Origin: JAOPZW01 sp963789015
Lineage (GTDB): Bacteria > Actinomycetota > Thermoleophilia > Solirubrobacterales > Solirubrobacteraceae
Length of the DNA stretch: 64,000 bases
Reading direction: 5' to 3'
NCBI GenBank assembly: GCA_963789015.1
Contig: CAWBIU010000001.1
Location: 868,001 to 932,000, forward strand
The notes beneath the pieces were generated by a model. It saw only the letters and a program-made list of their open reading frames with translations. It had not been told where the DNA came from and ran no database searches. Made by a program: the position numbers and the translations under genes. Shown one piece after another: positions 1 to 8,763 of this stretch (position 1 is the stretch's first letter; the number at the start of each line of letters is the position of its first letter).

Positions 1-1
1 G

Positions 2-703
2 CGGCACCTGCCGGAGCAATCCGAGGGCGACGAGTTGCTCGACGCATTCGCCGCGCGTGCCGCGCACGCGCTGGGCGGCGGCGTCGGTGTCGCAGGCGGG
101 TACGCGACGCTCCTGCGCGAGCGCCACGCGACCGACCTCGGGCACGGCGGGAAGGAGGCCCTGAGCGGCCTCGAGGCGGGGCTGGACCGCATCCGTCTGT
201 TCACCGACGACCTGATCGAGCTCGGCTCGATGGGACGCCGGCGGCGGCTGCGCCGCGAGCCGGTCGACACGACGGCGGTCGCGCTCGCCGCCGCCGAGGG
301 GCTCGACGCCGATGCGCGCGCGATCGGCGCGCAGATCCGCGTCGGCGAGCTCCCGGTGACGACCGGCGACGCGGCCCTGCTCGAACGCCTCTTCCACCAC
401 CTCCTGCGCGAGGCCCTCTCGGCGCTCACGGACGATGGCGGCCAGGTCGAGATCGACGGGCGCCGGCGCGCCGACGGCATCCGTCTCGAGGTGGGCGACG
501 ACGGCCCGCCGCTCGACGCCGACGCTGCGGCCACCTTCTTCACGCCGTTCGGCGAGCCCCGTGGCACCGGCAAGCTCGCCGGCGCGGGCGTCGGCGCCGC
601 CATCAGCCGGCGCATCGTCGACCGCCACGGCGGCTCGATCTGGCTCGAGCCGCGGCTGCAGTCGGGCTGCGTGGTCGTCGTGCTGCTGCCCGACCGGCCG
701 TGA
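2..703 (+). CDS. Sensor histidine kinase, C-terminal part (5' end outside window)
   Basis: The frame is open from the first bases, so the gene begins upstream and only the kinase core is visible. An H-box-like stretch (AARAAHALGG) is followed by a dimerisation helix and an HATPase_c domain with a good G2-type box (GAGVGAAISRRIV, then RHGG). The N-box is degenerate (HHLLREAL, without the usual Asn), and the G1 box reads DDGPPLD rather than DxGxG. ATP binding may therefore be weak or altered. The stop overlaps the GTG start of the receiver protein by 3 nt (GTGA), so the two are translationally coupled and probably work as a pair. Family assignment is secure; the input signal is unknown because the sensor domain is missing. 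Confidence 0.8.
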   Translation, partial: RHLPEQSEGDELLDAFAARAAHALGGGVGVAGGYATLLRERHATDLGHGGKEALSGLEAGLDRIRLFTDDLIELGSMGRRRRLRREPVDTTAVALAAAEGLDADARAIGAQIRVGELPVTTGDAALLERLFHHLLREALSALTDDGGQVEIDGRRRADGIRLEVGDDGPPLDADAAATFFTPFGEPRGTGKLAGAGVGAAISRRIVDRHGGSIWLEPRLQSGCVVVVLLPDRP

Positions 704-1080
704 CCGGCGTCCTCCTCTGCGAGGACGCCGAGGACATGCGCGCGATGCTGCGCGAAGGGCTCCAGGACGACGCGTCCCTGCGCGTGGTCGGCGAGGCGGC
801 CGACGGCGACGCGGCCGTCCGGCAGGCGGCGGCGCTGCAGCCCGACGTCGTCCTCCTCGATCTCGGCATGCCGGGCCCCGAGGCGGGCGATGTCGTCGCG
901 GGCCTCAGGCGCGCCGCGCCGGGGGCCGGGATCGTCGTGCTGTCGGGATTCGGACCCGAACGGCTCCGGGACGGCGCCGCGTCGGTCGACGCCTACCTGC
1001 CCAAGACGGCGGATCTCGCCACGGTCCGCGGCACGCTGTTGCGAGTGGCAGGGGACGTTTCCGCCGGAGGGGGTGCGTGA
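700..1080 (+). CDS. Single-domain response regulator (receiver only)
   Basis: This 126-residue protein is a bare CheY-like receiver. It has the acidic pocket near the N-terminus (LLCEDAED), the phospho-acceptor Asp in VVLLDLGMPG, a Ser at the switch position (VVLSGFG) and the conserved Lys in YLPKTAD. There is no output domain, so it would act by protein contact or as a phosphate relay. It starts with GTG overlapping the stop of the upstream kinase and ends 12 nt before the transketolase start. The kinase is its likely phosphodonor. Confidence 0.85.
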   Translation: MTGVLLCEDAEDMRAMLREGLQDDASLRVVGEAADGDAAVRQAAALQPDVVLLDLGMPGPEAGDVVAGLRRAAPGAGIVVLSGFGPERLRDGAASVDAYLPKTADLATVRGTLLRVAGDVSAGGGA

Positions 1081-1092
1081 TACTACGGTGCC

Positions 1093-3104
1093 GTGACCAC
1101 AACGACGACGAAGACCGACATCGATCGCCTGTCGATCGACACGATCCGCACCCTGGCCATGGACGCCGTCCAGGCCGCGAACTCCGGGCACCCCGGCATG
1201 CCGATGGCCATGGCGCCGGCGGCCTATCTGCTCTACGCCCGGATCATGGAGCACAACCCGCGCGATCCGCTGTGGCCCGACCGCGATCGCTTCGTGCTCA
1301 GCGCCGGCCACGGCTCGATGCTGCTCTACGCCTCCCTGCACCTGTCGGGGTACGACCTCTCGCTCGAGGAGCTCAAGCGCTTCCGTCAGTGGGGGTCGCT
1401 CACCCCGGGTCATCCGGAGCGCGATCGCGTCCACGTCACGCCGGGCGTCGAGGTGACCACCGGCCCGCTCGGGCAGGGCTTCGGCAACGGCGTCGGCATG
1501 GCCATGGCCGAGCGCTTCCTGCGCGAGCACTACGGCTCCGAGGTCCAGGACCACCACGTCTTCGCGATCTGCTCGGACGGCGACCTGATGGAGGGCGTGG
1601 CCGCCGAGGCCGCCTCGCTGGCCGGCCACCTCGGGCTCGGCCGGATGGTCTACCTGTACGACGACAACCGCATCTCGCTCGACGGCCCGACGGAGTGGAG
1701 CTACGAGGGCGAGGACGTCACCAAGCGCTTCGAGGCCTACCGCTGGCACGTCCAGATGGTCGAGGACGCCAACGACCTCAACGCGCTCGAGGTCGCGATC
1801 GACAACGCGATGCGCGAGGAGGAGCGCCCGTCGCTGATCCGCGTGCGCTCGATCATCGGCTGGCCGGCGCCCCACAAGCAGAACACGAGCAAGGCGCACG
1901 GCGCGCCGCTGGGCGAGGACGAGGTCCGGGCGACGAAGGAGATCCTCGGCTGGGACCCCGACGCCCACTTCCTCGTCCCCGACGAGGTCCGCGAGCACTT
2001 CAGCGCCGTCTCGCGCGGCGGCGCCCTGCAGGGCGAGTGGGAGCAGCGCTTCCGCGCCTGGCGCGAGGCGCATCCCGACCTCGCTCGCGAGTGGGACGCC
2101 GCGTGGGACGGTCGCCCGCTCGACGGCGCGGCCGACGCGCTGCGCTCGATCGACTGGGGCAAGGACAAGCTGGCGACGCGCGCGGCGGGGCAGAAGTCGA
2201 TGGCCGCGTTCAGCGACTACGTGCCGACGATGGTCGGCGGCGCCGCCGACCTCAGCGAGTCGACGAAGACCGAGTTCCCGGGCGGCGACGACGAGCGCTT
2301 CACGCGCGCGAAGCCGGGCCGCAACGTGTTCTGGGGCGTGCGCGAGCACGGCATGGGCGCCTCGGTCAACGGCCTCGCCGCCCACGGCGGCATCGTCCGC
2401 CCGTACGGGTCGACGTTCCTGCAGTTCGCCGACTACATGCGCGGCGCGGTGCGCCTGAGCGCGCTGACGGCGCTGCCCGTCACATGGGTCTGGACCCACG
2501 ACTCGGTCGGCCTCGGCGAGGACGGCCCGACCCACCAGCCGGTCGAGCACCTGGCCGCGCTGCGGGCGATCCCCGGCCTCGTCGTCATCCGCCCCGGTGA
2601 TGCGAACGAGACCGCGTACGCGTGGCGCGCGATCCTCGAGGACATCGACGGTCCGGCCGCCCTGATCCTCTCGCGCCAGGACCTCCCCGTGCAGGCGGGC
2701 GCGACGGACGAGGGCGTCGCCCGCGGCGCCTACGTGCTCAAGGATGCCGACGACGCCGACGTGGTGCTCGTGGGGACCGGCTCCGAGGTCCAGGTGGCGA
2801 TGGCGGCGGCCGACCAGCTCGCCGCCGACGGCATCTCCGCGCGCGTCGTCTCGATGCCGAGCTGGGAGCTCTTCGCCGGGCAGGACGACTCCTACCGCGA
2901 GTCGGTGCTGCCGCCCGGACCTGCCGTCGGTCTCCGTCGAGGCCGGCGTCACGATGGGCTGGGAGCACTGGGTCGACCGCGCGATCGGGATCAACCGCTT
3001 CGGCGCGTCGGCGCCCGGGCCCGAGGTGCTCGAGCGGCTGGGGATCACCCCGGGCGCGGTGGCCGGCGCGGCGAGCGAGCTCGTCGCCCGATGCCCGCGC
3101 CTAG
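1093..3104 (+). CDS. tkt: Transketolase (frameshifted near the 3' end as given)
   Basis: Transketolase transfers two-carbon units between sugar phosphates in the pentose phosphate pathway, using thiamine diphosphate. The N-terminal TPP-binding domain is clear: residues around 30-35 (NSGHPG), the SDGDLMEG...DDN motif at about 161-192, then the pyrimidine-domain signature (GVREHGM) and a C-terminal domain. The frame used from the GTG at 1093 is correct to about 2915. There CCGCCCGGACC carries one base too many. Removing a G continues the family sequence (DLPSVSVEAGVTMGWEHW). A second extra base in GTCGCCCGATG, near 3088, must also go for the frame to end at TAG 3102-3104. That TAG overlaps the convergent SRPBCC stop. 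Either the gene is broken or, more likely, these are sequence errors. Uncorrected, the frame runs on to 3195. Confidence 0.88.
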
Positions 3105-3571
3105 CCCGCGACGAGCGACGCGAGCTTGTCGAAGGCGGCGTTCCAGCCGCCTTCGGCGTGGCCGCGGCCCTGGGGCGGGTGCGGGCCGTCGCTGAGGACC
3201 ATGCGGGTCCCGCCGCCGTGCTCGTGCAGCTCGACGCGCACGACGGTGGGCTCGTGCATGCCCATCTCGGGCATCGGATCGGAGCGCAGGACGATCAGCT
3301 CGGGCTCGACGAGCTCGACGATGTCGTAGCCGATCGAGAACTCCGAGTCGCCGCCGCGGCGGACCATCGTGAGCTCATAGCGCCCGCCGACGCGCAGGTC
3401 GATGCGGATCCGCTCGCGCGGCGTGTCCATCTGCGCGGGGCCGAACCACGCCGCGACCTCGTCGGGGTCGGTCCAGGCCCGGAACACCCGCTCGCGCGGC
3501 GCGTCGAAGTCCCGCGTGATCAGGATCTCCTGGTCGGTGGCTGTGGCCGTGGCGGGCGTGTGGTCACTCAT
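3101..3571 (-). CDS. SRPBCC (AHSA1/START-like) family protein
   Basis: This 156-residue protein of the activator-of-Hsp90-ATPase-1-like SRPBCC fold has the usual N-terminal ITRDFDAPRERVFRAWTDP, the WFGP motif and the C-terminal GGWNAAFDKLASLV helix. These proteins form a hydrophobic ligand cavity; the ligand is unknown. The ATG at 3571 overlaps the stop of the ArsR gene by 4 nt (ATGA). ArsR plus SRPBCC is a very common actinobacterial pair, and the regulator probably controls both. The reading frame extends upstream to 3697, but the start at 3571 fits the family and the overlap. Confidence 0.85.
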   Translation of the reverse strand: MSDHTPATATATDQEILITRDFDAPRERVFRAWTDPDEVAAWFGPAQMDTPRERIRIDLRVGGRYELTMVRRGGDSEFSIGYDIVELVEPELIVLRSDPMPEMGMHEPTVVRVELHEHGGGTRMVLSDGPHPPQGRGHAEGGWNAAFDKLASLVAG

Positions 3572-3894
3572 CTCCGTCCCTCCTCGCGCAGGTGCGCGTC
3601 GAGCCGGTCCATCCGAGCCTCCCACGTCCGCTTGCGCGAGCCGATCCACTCGGCGGCGTCGTCGAGCGGGTCGGCCTGCAGCCGGCTCGGGCGCCACTGC
3701 GCCTCGCGGCTGCGGACGATCAGGCCCGCGCGCTCGAGCACCTTCAGGTGGCGCGAGATCGCGGGCAGGCTGACCGGGAACGGCTCCGCCAGCTCGTTGA
3801 CGGTCGCCTCGCCCTCGGCGAGCCGGGAGAGGATCTCGCGGCGCGTCGGGTCGGCGAGGGCGGCGAAGGTGAGGCTGAGCTGGTCGGTCGGCAC
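3568..3894 (-). CDS. ArsR-family winged-helix regulator
   Basis: This 108-residue repressor has a typical ArsR winged helix: FAALADPTRREILSRLAEGEATVNELAEPFPVSLPAISRHLKVLERAGLI, with the recognition helix around SLPAISRHLKVL. No metal-binding Cys pair is visible, so it is probably not a metal sensor. It is the first gene of a two-gene operon with the SRPBCC protein and is likely autoregulated through the AT-rich repeats just upstream. Confidence 0.88.
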   Translation of the reverse strand: MPTDQLSLTFAALADPTRREILSRLAEGEATVNELAEPFPVSLPAISRHLKVLERAGLIVRSREAQWRPSRLQADPLDDAAEWIGSRKRTWEARMDRLDAHLREEGRR

Positions 3895-3898
3895 GTAA

Positions 3899-3935
3899 CG
3901 ATTAGATTAAATAACAAGGCGATTAAATACCGTTG
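3899..3935. promoter_or_regulatory. AT-rich promoter/operator of the arsR-SRPBCC operon
   Basis: The sequence directly upstream of the arsR start is strikingly AT-rich for this genome. It carries an exact 9-bp direct repeat, GATTAAATA, at 3905-3913 and 3921-3929 (16-bp period). The repeat lies about 10-35 bp before the start codon, where a promoter and ArsR operator are expected. The operator role is inference. Confidence 0.55.
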
Positions 3936-3957
3936 CCCCGCAAGATGCAACCCGCGG

Positions 3958-5343
3958 TCAGCCCGCGGCGGCGACGGTGATGTGGATCGCGGCGGGCTCG
4001 CGTACCCAGGCGATCATGTTCAGCGCCGTCAGGCGGTCGAGCATGAACTGGAACGCCTGGGCCTGCGAGCGCGAGCGGTAGTCGCGCGCGATGTCGAAGG
4101 ACCAGCCCGTCGTGTGCAGCGAGAAGTTCGGCGTCGCCTCGCGGTTGCGAGACACGAGCACGCGCTGGTAACGGCGATCGCGGACCGTGCTCGTGACGGT
4201 CAGCGGCCGCGTGCGCGCGATCTCGCGCGTGCCGGCACCGATGACCTCGAGCATCCGCAGCGCCTGGGGGCGCAGCGCCCGGTACAGGCGCCGCGACTGC
4301 CCGACGCGGCCGGCGAGCTCGCCCATCCGCGGGTCCACGCGCACGCCGAACGGCGCCAGCGCCGCCGGGTCGAGCGCGCGCAGCTCGCCCGACGAGCGCG
4401 CGTCGGCGACGTCGCGCGGACGAGCGTAGGCGGCCGTCTCGTTCGGTGGGTGCAGGACCTCCTCGGCTGACGCCTTGCGTGTCTGCAGGTCGGCGCGCCG
4501 GCCCAGCTCACCGGGGTCCTCGCGCAGCAGGCGCATGATCTCGCGCGCCGCCATCACGCGCCACAGGTAGGTCGAGGAGTCGTCGCCGAGCGCGGCCAGG
4601 CGCCGCCATGCGGCCTTGTGGCGCAGCGGCGTCGAGTCGAAGAAGAGCTGCGCGTAGGAGATGTCGGCCTCGCCGTAGTCGGCCAGCGCGCTCTGCAGGT
4701 TGCCGACGCCCATGTGGTAGCTGGCGATGGCCAGGTCGTCGCGGCCGAGGCGCTCGCGCGCGAAGCGGAGGTAGCGCGCCGTCGCCTGCAGCGCCTTGGC
4801 GGGGTCGAAGCGCTCGTCGACGCGCCGGCGCTCGCGCTCGCGCGCGGCGACGCGGCGTCCGCGCTCGATCCCGCGCGTCAGCCGCTCGCTGGCCTGCACG
4901 TCGACGCGCAGGCCGAGCAGGCCGGTCCCCGTCTGGGCGAGGATCTGGGTCAGCCCGGCGGCGCCCTCGAGGTCGTCGGAGGCGCGCGCGTCGGGCCGCC
5001 CGGCGCTCTCGAGCAGCACGATGGCCTCCAGGACCGCCGGGTCGAGGTCCGCGCGCCGCGCGACGCGGTCGATCATCGGGCGCCAGCGCGCGGTCCGGAA
5101 GGCCGAGACGACCGCCCCACCGGGACTCTTGGCGTAGAGCACATGGCTCAGTCCCTCGGCGGCGCGGCGCTCGAGCTGCTCGCGGCGGTCCTCGTCCCAT
5201 GCCAGCGGGTCCTCGGTCTTCTCCGTGTCGCCCGCGCCTGGTACCAGCCGGCGCGGCTCGTCGTCGCCGCCGGTCGAGAGCAGCACGACGGCCGCGGCCG
5301 CCAGCGCCGCGAGGAGCGCAAGCACGATCCCCAGCTGCCGCAT
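3958..5343 (-). CDS. Membrane-anchored lytic transglycosylase with C-terminal peptidase-like domain
   Basis: This 461-residue protein has an N-terminal signal anchor (residues about 4-24). A Slt-type transglycosylase domain follows (about 85-240), with the catalytic Glu in VLLESAGRPDA, the GAAGLTQIL motif and the SYHMGVGNLQSA stretch. This domain would cleave the glycan strand of peptidoglycan. The C-terminal region carries SLHTTGWSFDI (SxHxxGxxxD) and a later AIHIT. This is the zinc-ligand layout of LAS (VanY/M15-like) D,D- or L,D-peptidases. One polypeptide may therefore cut both sugar and peptide bonds. Transglycosylase assignment is firm; the peptidase is inferred from the motif. It is divergent from the DNA methyltransferase, with a 27-bp gap. 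Confidence 0.8.
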   Translation of the reverse strand: MRQLGIVLALLAALAAAAVVLLSTGGDDEPRRLVPGAGDTEKTEDPLAWDEDRREQLERRAAEGLSHVLYAKSPGGAVVSAFRTARWRPMIDRVARRADLDPAVLEAIVLLESAGRPDARASDDLEGAAGLTQILAQTGTGLLGLRVDVQASERLTRGIERGRRVAARERERRRVDERFDPAKALQATARYLRFARERLGRDDLAIASYHMGVGNLQSALADYGEADISYAQLFFDSTPLRHKAAWRRLAALGDDSSTYLWRVMAAREIMRLLREDPGELGRRADLQTRKASAEEVLHPPNETAAYARPRDVADARSSGELRALDPAALAPFGVRVDPRMGELAGRVGQSRRLYRALRPQALRMLEVIGAGTREIARTRPLTVTSTVRDRRYQRVLVSRNREATPNFSLHTTGWSFDIARDYRSRSQAQAFQFMLDRLTALNMIAWVREPAAIHITVAAAG

Positions 5344-5370
5344 CCGCCCCAGACCCTAGGGTGCGCGGCG

Positions 5371-6252
5371 ATGCGAGTGCTCCGCACCGCCGACCTTCCA
5401 CAGCGCATGGCGCTCGCCGATGACCTGCTCGTCCACGGCGACAACGCGGACGTCCTGCCACGCCTGCCAGACGGCGCCTTCGACGTCGTCTACGTCGATC
5501 CGCCGTTCAACACGGGCGCCGAGCGCCGGCACGAGCGTCTGCGCGTCGTCCGCGACGACGAGGGCGATCGCGGTGGCTTCGGCGGCCATCGCTACCGGTC
5601 GCAGTCGCTCGGCACGCTGCGCTACGGCGACGCCTTCGACGACTACCTCGCCTTCCTGATGCCGCGCCTCGAACAGGCGCGTCGCGTGCTCGCGGTACAC
5701 GGAACCCTGTACGTGCACCTGGACCCGCGCGAGTCCCACTACGTCAAGGTCGCGCTCGACGGGCTCTTCGGCCGCGACTGCTTCCTCAACGAGATCGTGT
5801 GGGCCTACGACTACGGCGGCCGGCCGCGCCGGCGCTGGCCGGCCAAGCACGACACGATCCTCGTCTACGTCAAGGACCCGCGCAGCTACCACTTCGCCGA
5901 CGACGAGGTCGATCGCGAGCCGTACATGGCTCCGGGGCTGGTGACGGCGGAGAAGGCGGCGCGCGGCAAGCGCCCGACGGACACGTGGTGGCACACGATC
6001 GTGCCGACGAACGGGGCCGAGCGCACCGGCTATCCGACGCAGAAGCCCGAGGGCATCGTCCGGCGGATGGTCGCCGCGTCGTCGCGCCCGGGCGGCTGGT
6101 GCCTGGACTTCTTCGCGGGCTCGGGCACGCTGGGGGCGGTTGCTCGTGGCCTCGGGCGCCGCTTCGTGCTCGTCGACTCGAGCGCCGAGGCGATCGCCGT
6201 CGCCACGCGCCGCCTCGGTGGTCAGGCCACCCGCGACGCGGCCCGCGGCTAG
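5371..6252 (+). CDS. Site-specific DNA methyltransferase, beta class (orphan)
   Basis: This 293-residue N6-adenine or N4-cytosine DNA methyltransferase has catalytic motif IV DPPFNTG near residue 45. The SAM-binding motif I (DFFAGSGTLG) is near the C-terminus, so the order IV - target recognition - I defines the beta class (CcrM-like architecture). No restriction endonuclease, helicase or Vsr gene is adjacent. It is therefore an orphan methyltransferase with a possible regulatory or protective role. The ATG at 5371 is preceded by GTGCGCGGCG without a clear Shine-Dalgarno. The recognition site cannot be read from the sequence. Confidence 0.85.
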   Translation: MRVLRTADLPQRMALADDLLVHGDNADVLPRLPDGAFDVVYVDPPFNTGAERRHERLRVVRDDEGDRGGFGGHRYRSQSLGTLRYGDAFDDYLAFLMPRLEQARRVLAVHGTLYVHLDPRESHYVKVALDGLFGRDCFLNEIVWAYDYGGRPRRRWPAKHDTILVYVKDPRSYHFADDEVDREPYMAPGLVTAEKAARGKRPTDTWWHTIVPTNGAERTGYPTQKPEGIVRRMVAASSRPGGWCLDFFAGSGTLGAVARGLGRRFVLVDSSAEAIAVATRRLGGQATRDAARG

Positions 6253-6731
6253 GAGCTGACTGGCGGTCGCGCGCCCCGCGGGGTCGCACGGCCGATGTCC
6301 GCCAGCTCTGCCGCCTGGCAGCCGGGGCACAGGCCCCAGAATGTGACCTCGGCCTCGTCGACCACGAACCCGCCCGTCTGAGAGGGCTCGAGGCACGGCG
6401 CCTGACCGGTCACGCAGTCCACGTCCAGGACGGTGCCGCACACGCGGCAGACGAGGTGGTGGTGGTTGTCGCCGACGCGCGTCTCGTAGCGGGCAGGGCT
6501 GCCCGCGGGCTCGATGCGCCGGACGAGGCCGGCGACGGCGAGCGTGTGCAGGCTGTCGTAGACCGCCTGCACCGAGACGCTCCCCAGCGCGTCACGCGCA
6601 CGTGCCGCGATGGAGTCCACGTCGGGATGGCCGTCCAGCTCCGCGACAGCTCGCAGGACCGCGAGCCGAGGCGCCGTCACGCGAAGGTTGCGCGATCGGA
6701 GCTCGGCGGCGAGCTGGTCGGGCGACGGCAT
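6249..6731 (-). CDS. Fur-family metalloregulator
   Basis: This 160-residue Fur/Zur/PerR-type regulator has an N-terminal winged helix (LRVTAPRLAVLRAVAELDGHPDVDSIAARAR...SVQAVYDSLHTLAVAGLVRRI). The dimerisation domain has the HHHLVCRVCG metal-site motif and a second CPGC pair, giving two CxxC pairs for a structural zinc. Whether it senses iron, zinc or peroxide cannot be decided. The start at 6731 is chosen because the family begins there, although the frame is open far upstream. It is convergent with the methyltransferase, whose end it overlaps by 4 bp. An inverted repeat lies about 20 bp upstream. Confidence 0.87.
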   Translation of the reverse strand: MPSPDQLAAELRSRNLRVTAPRLAVLRAVAELDGHPDVDSIAARARDALGSVSVQAVYDSLHTLAVAGLVRRIEPAGSPARYETRVGDNHHHLVCRVCGTVLDVDCVTGQAPCLEPSQTGGFVVDEAEVTFWGLCPGCQAAELADIGRATPRGARPPVSS

Positions 6732-6751
6732 GGGCGGGAACCCTACCAAAG

Positions 6752-6775
6752 CTCTCCTGGAACCATTCCAGAGAG
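6752..6775. promoter_or_regulatory. Inverted repeat, probable Fur-family operator
   Basis: CTCTC-C-TGGAA-CCA-TTCCA-GAGAG is a near-perfect 10+10 bp palindrome with a one-base bulge, about 20 bp upstream of the fur start. It sits between fur and the divergent dicarboxylate symporter gene. The position suggests autoregulation; control of the symporter is possible but it starts 130 bp away. Binding is inferred. Confidence 0.5.
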
Positions 6776-6903
6776 CGATCTGATCTACGAAGCGCCCGGA
6801 CAGCGCGTAGAAATCGAGCGCGGTCGGCCCTCCGAGTGGGTACCAAAGGTCCATCCCACCGCGTTGGGAGCCGGTGGAGGAGAGACTTCGAGGGAGGGCA
6901 ACA

Positions 6904-8340
6904 GTGACCGCCAACGCCGCAACGGCACCGGGCCACGCACGTCCGAAGCGCCGCCTCGTCGGCCAGCTCTGGTTCTGGGTGCTGATCGCGATCGTCGCCG
7001 GCATCGTCTTCGGGCTCGTCGCGCCCGCGCCGGCGACCGAGGCCAAGTGGCTCGCCGACGCGTTCATCCAGCTCATCAAGACGGTGACCGGGCCGGTCAT
7101 CTTCGTGACGGTCGTCATCGGCATCGCGTCGCTGGGCAACCTCGCGCGCGCGGGCGGCCTGGCGCTGCGCGCGCTCGGCTACTTCTTCTGCGCGACCGTC
7201 GTCGCGCTCACGCTCGGCCTGCTCGCCGCCAACCTCGTCAAGCCGGGCGCCGGCTTCGAGGGCGGCCCGACGGACGCCGGTCGCGAGGCGGCCAAGGAGT
7301 CGATCGGCGAGACGCCGGGGGAGTCGGGCATCGTGCCCTTCATCACCGATGACCTGCTGCCGACGAGCTTCCTGCAGCCCTTCGTCGACAACTCGATCCT
7401 GCAGGTCCTCGTGCTCGCCATCCTCACCGCGTGCGCGGTGTCGATGCTCGCCGACGGGCCGCGCAAGCGCGTGGTCGGCGGCTTCGAGACGGCCGGGAAG
7501 ATCATCTTCGGGATGATCCGCATCATCATGTGGGTCGCCCCGCTCGGCGCGTTCGGCGGCATGGCCTACACGGTGGCCCAGTTCGGCAGCGCCTCGCTGG
7601 CCAACCTCGGCCTGCTCATGGTCACGTTCTGGGGGACGTGCGCGATCTTCGTCTTCGTGATTCTCGGCACGGTCGCGCGGCTGAGCGGCTTCAGCATCCT
7701 CAAGTTCATCCGTCTCATCAAGGACGAGCTGCTGATCATCGTCGGCACGTCGTCCTCGGAGACGGTGCTGCCGCGCCTGCTGGCCAAGCTCGAGGCCGCG
7801 GGGGCGTCGCGCCAGGTCGTCGGCGTCGTCATCCCGACGGGGTACTCGTTCAACCTCGACGGCACGTGCATCTACCTGACCCTCGGGGCGCTGTTCATCA
7901 TCCAGGCCGCGGGCCAGGACATCTCGCTCAGCACGCAGATCGCGCTCGCCGCGCTCATGGTGCTGACCTCGAAGGGGGCGGCCGGCATCACCGGCGCCGG
8001 GCTCGTGACGCTGACCGCGTCGCTGCAGGCCTTCGGCGGTCAGTTCTTCTCGGCTGAGAGCATCGCCGTCGGCATCGCCCTCGTCGTCGGCATCGACCGG
8101 ATCATGAGCGAGGGCCGCGCGCTGACGAACGCGATCGGCAACGGCGTCGCGACGATGGTGATCGCGGGCTGGCAGGGCGAACGCGACGACGAGCATTTCC
8201 AGACGGTGCTCAACGAGCCCTCGATCGTCGATCGCGAGGTCGCGGCGGCGCTGCGTGGCGATGCCGAGGGCGACGAGGAGGCCGAGCCGCGCTTCGAGCG
8301 CACGGCGGACAAGGAGGAGCACGTCCCCGCGCCGCGGTAG
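6904..8340 (+). CDS. Dicarboxylate/glutamate:cation symporter (DAACS family)
   Basis: This 478-residue secondary transporter is of the DctA/GltP/GltT family. It has multiple hydrophobic helices, the Ser-rich hairpin motif (IIVGTSSSETVLPRLL) and the substrate-binding segment GYSFNLDGTCIYLTLGALFI. Both are diagnostic of sodium- or proton-coupled C4-dicarboxylate or glutamate uptake. A GTG at 6904 follows GGAGGG at good spacing, so it is preferred to the in-frame ATG at 6874. The C-terminal tail is acidic and hydrophilic. The exact substrate is not determinable. Confidence 0.9.
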   Translation: MTANAATAPGHARPKRRLVGQLWFWVLIAIVAGIVFGLVAPAPATEAKWLADAFIQLIKTVTGPVIFVTVVIGIASLGNLARAGGLALRALGYFFCATVVALTLGLLAANLVKPGAGFEGGPTDAGREAAKESIGETPGESGIVPFITDDLLPTSFLQPFVDNSILQVLVLAILTACAVSMLADGPRKRVVGGFETAGKIIFGMIRIIMWVAPLGAFGGMAYTVAQFGSASLANLGLLMVTFWGTCAIFVFVILGTVARLSGFSILKFIRLIKDELLIIVGTSSSETVLPRLLAKLEAAGASRQVVGVVIPTGYSFNLDGTCIYLTLGALFIIQAAGQDISLSTQIALAALMVLTSKGAAGITGAGLVTLTASLQAFGGQFFSAESIAVGIALVVGIDRIMSEGRALTNAIGNGVATMVIAGWQGERDDEHFQTVLNEPSIVDREVAAALRGDAEGDEEAEPRFERTADKEEHVPAPR

Positions 8341-8349
8341 CCTCCGCGC

Positions 8350-8763
8350 GTGAGCCTGTACGACTGGCTCCTGTTCCTGCATGTGACGGCCGCGTTCATC
8401 CTCGTCGCGGCCGTCGTGGCGCTGGGAGTGGTCCTCGTCGGATCGCGCGGGGCCGACCCCGCGCGCGCCGGCGCGCTGCTCGGGCTGTCGCCGCTCGCGC
8501 TGCTGCTGTGGGACATCGGCGGCCTGACCGTGATCGTCTTCGGCGTCTGGCTCGCGCTCAACGTCGACGGCTACGAGCTGTGGGACGCCTGGATCGCGCT
8601 GGCCATCGTGCTGTGGTTCGTCGCCGCGGCGGCCGGCGGGAACCTGCGGCGGACGCTCGCCGAGGCGCCCGGGGCGGCGCCGCGCGCGCTGACGCTGTGG
8701 ATCGTCATGGCCGTCGCATCGGCGCTGCTGCTCATCGACATGGTCTTCAAGCCGGGGGCATGA
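8350..8763 (+). CDS. Four-helix membrane protein, DUF2269-like
   Basis: This 137-residue integral membrane protein starts with GTG 9 nt after the symporter. It has four hydrophobic helices and a hallmark N-terminus (SLYDWLLFLHVTAAFILVAAVV) shared with small DUF2269-type membrane proteins. It is coupled to the next membrane protein by an ATGA overlap, and the two probably form one complex. Function unknown. Confidence 0.7.
   Translation: MSLYDWLLFLHVTAAFILVAAVVALGVVLVGSRGADPARAGALLGLSPLALLLWDIGGLTVIVFGVWLALNVDGYELWDAWIALAIVLWFVAAAAGGNLRRTLAEAPGAAPRALTLWIVMAVASALLLIDMVFKPGA

Noticed and set aside
435..2600. Long plus-strand frame of 721 codons over the kinase and transketolase
   Set aside because: Arg/Pro/Ala-rich shadow of the real genes in another frame, with no family motifs.
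4608..5423. Arg-rich plus-strand frame opposite the transglycosylase
   Set aside because: Antisense shadow with no start site or motif support.
5371..6252. Restriction-modification or BREX-type defence locus
   Set aside because: No endonuclease, helicase or other defence gene within reach of the methyltransferase.
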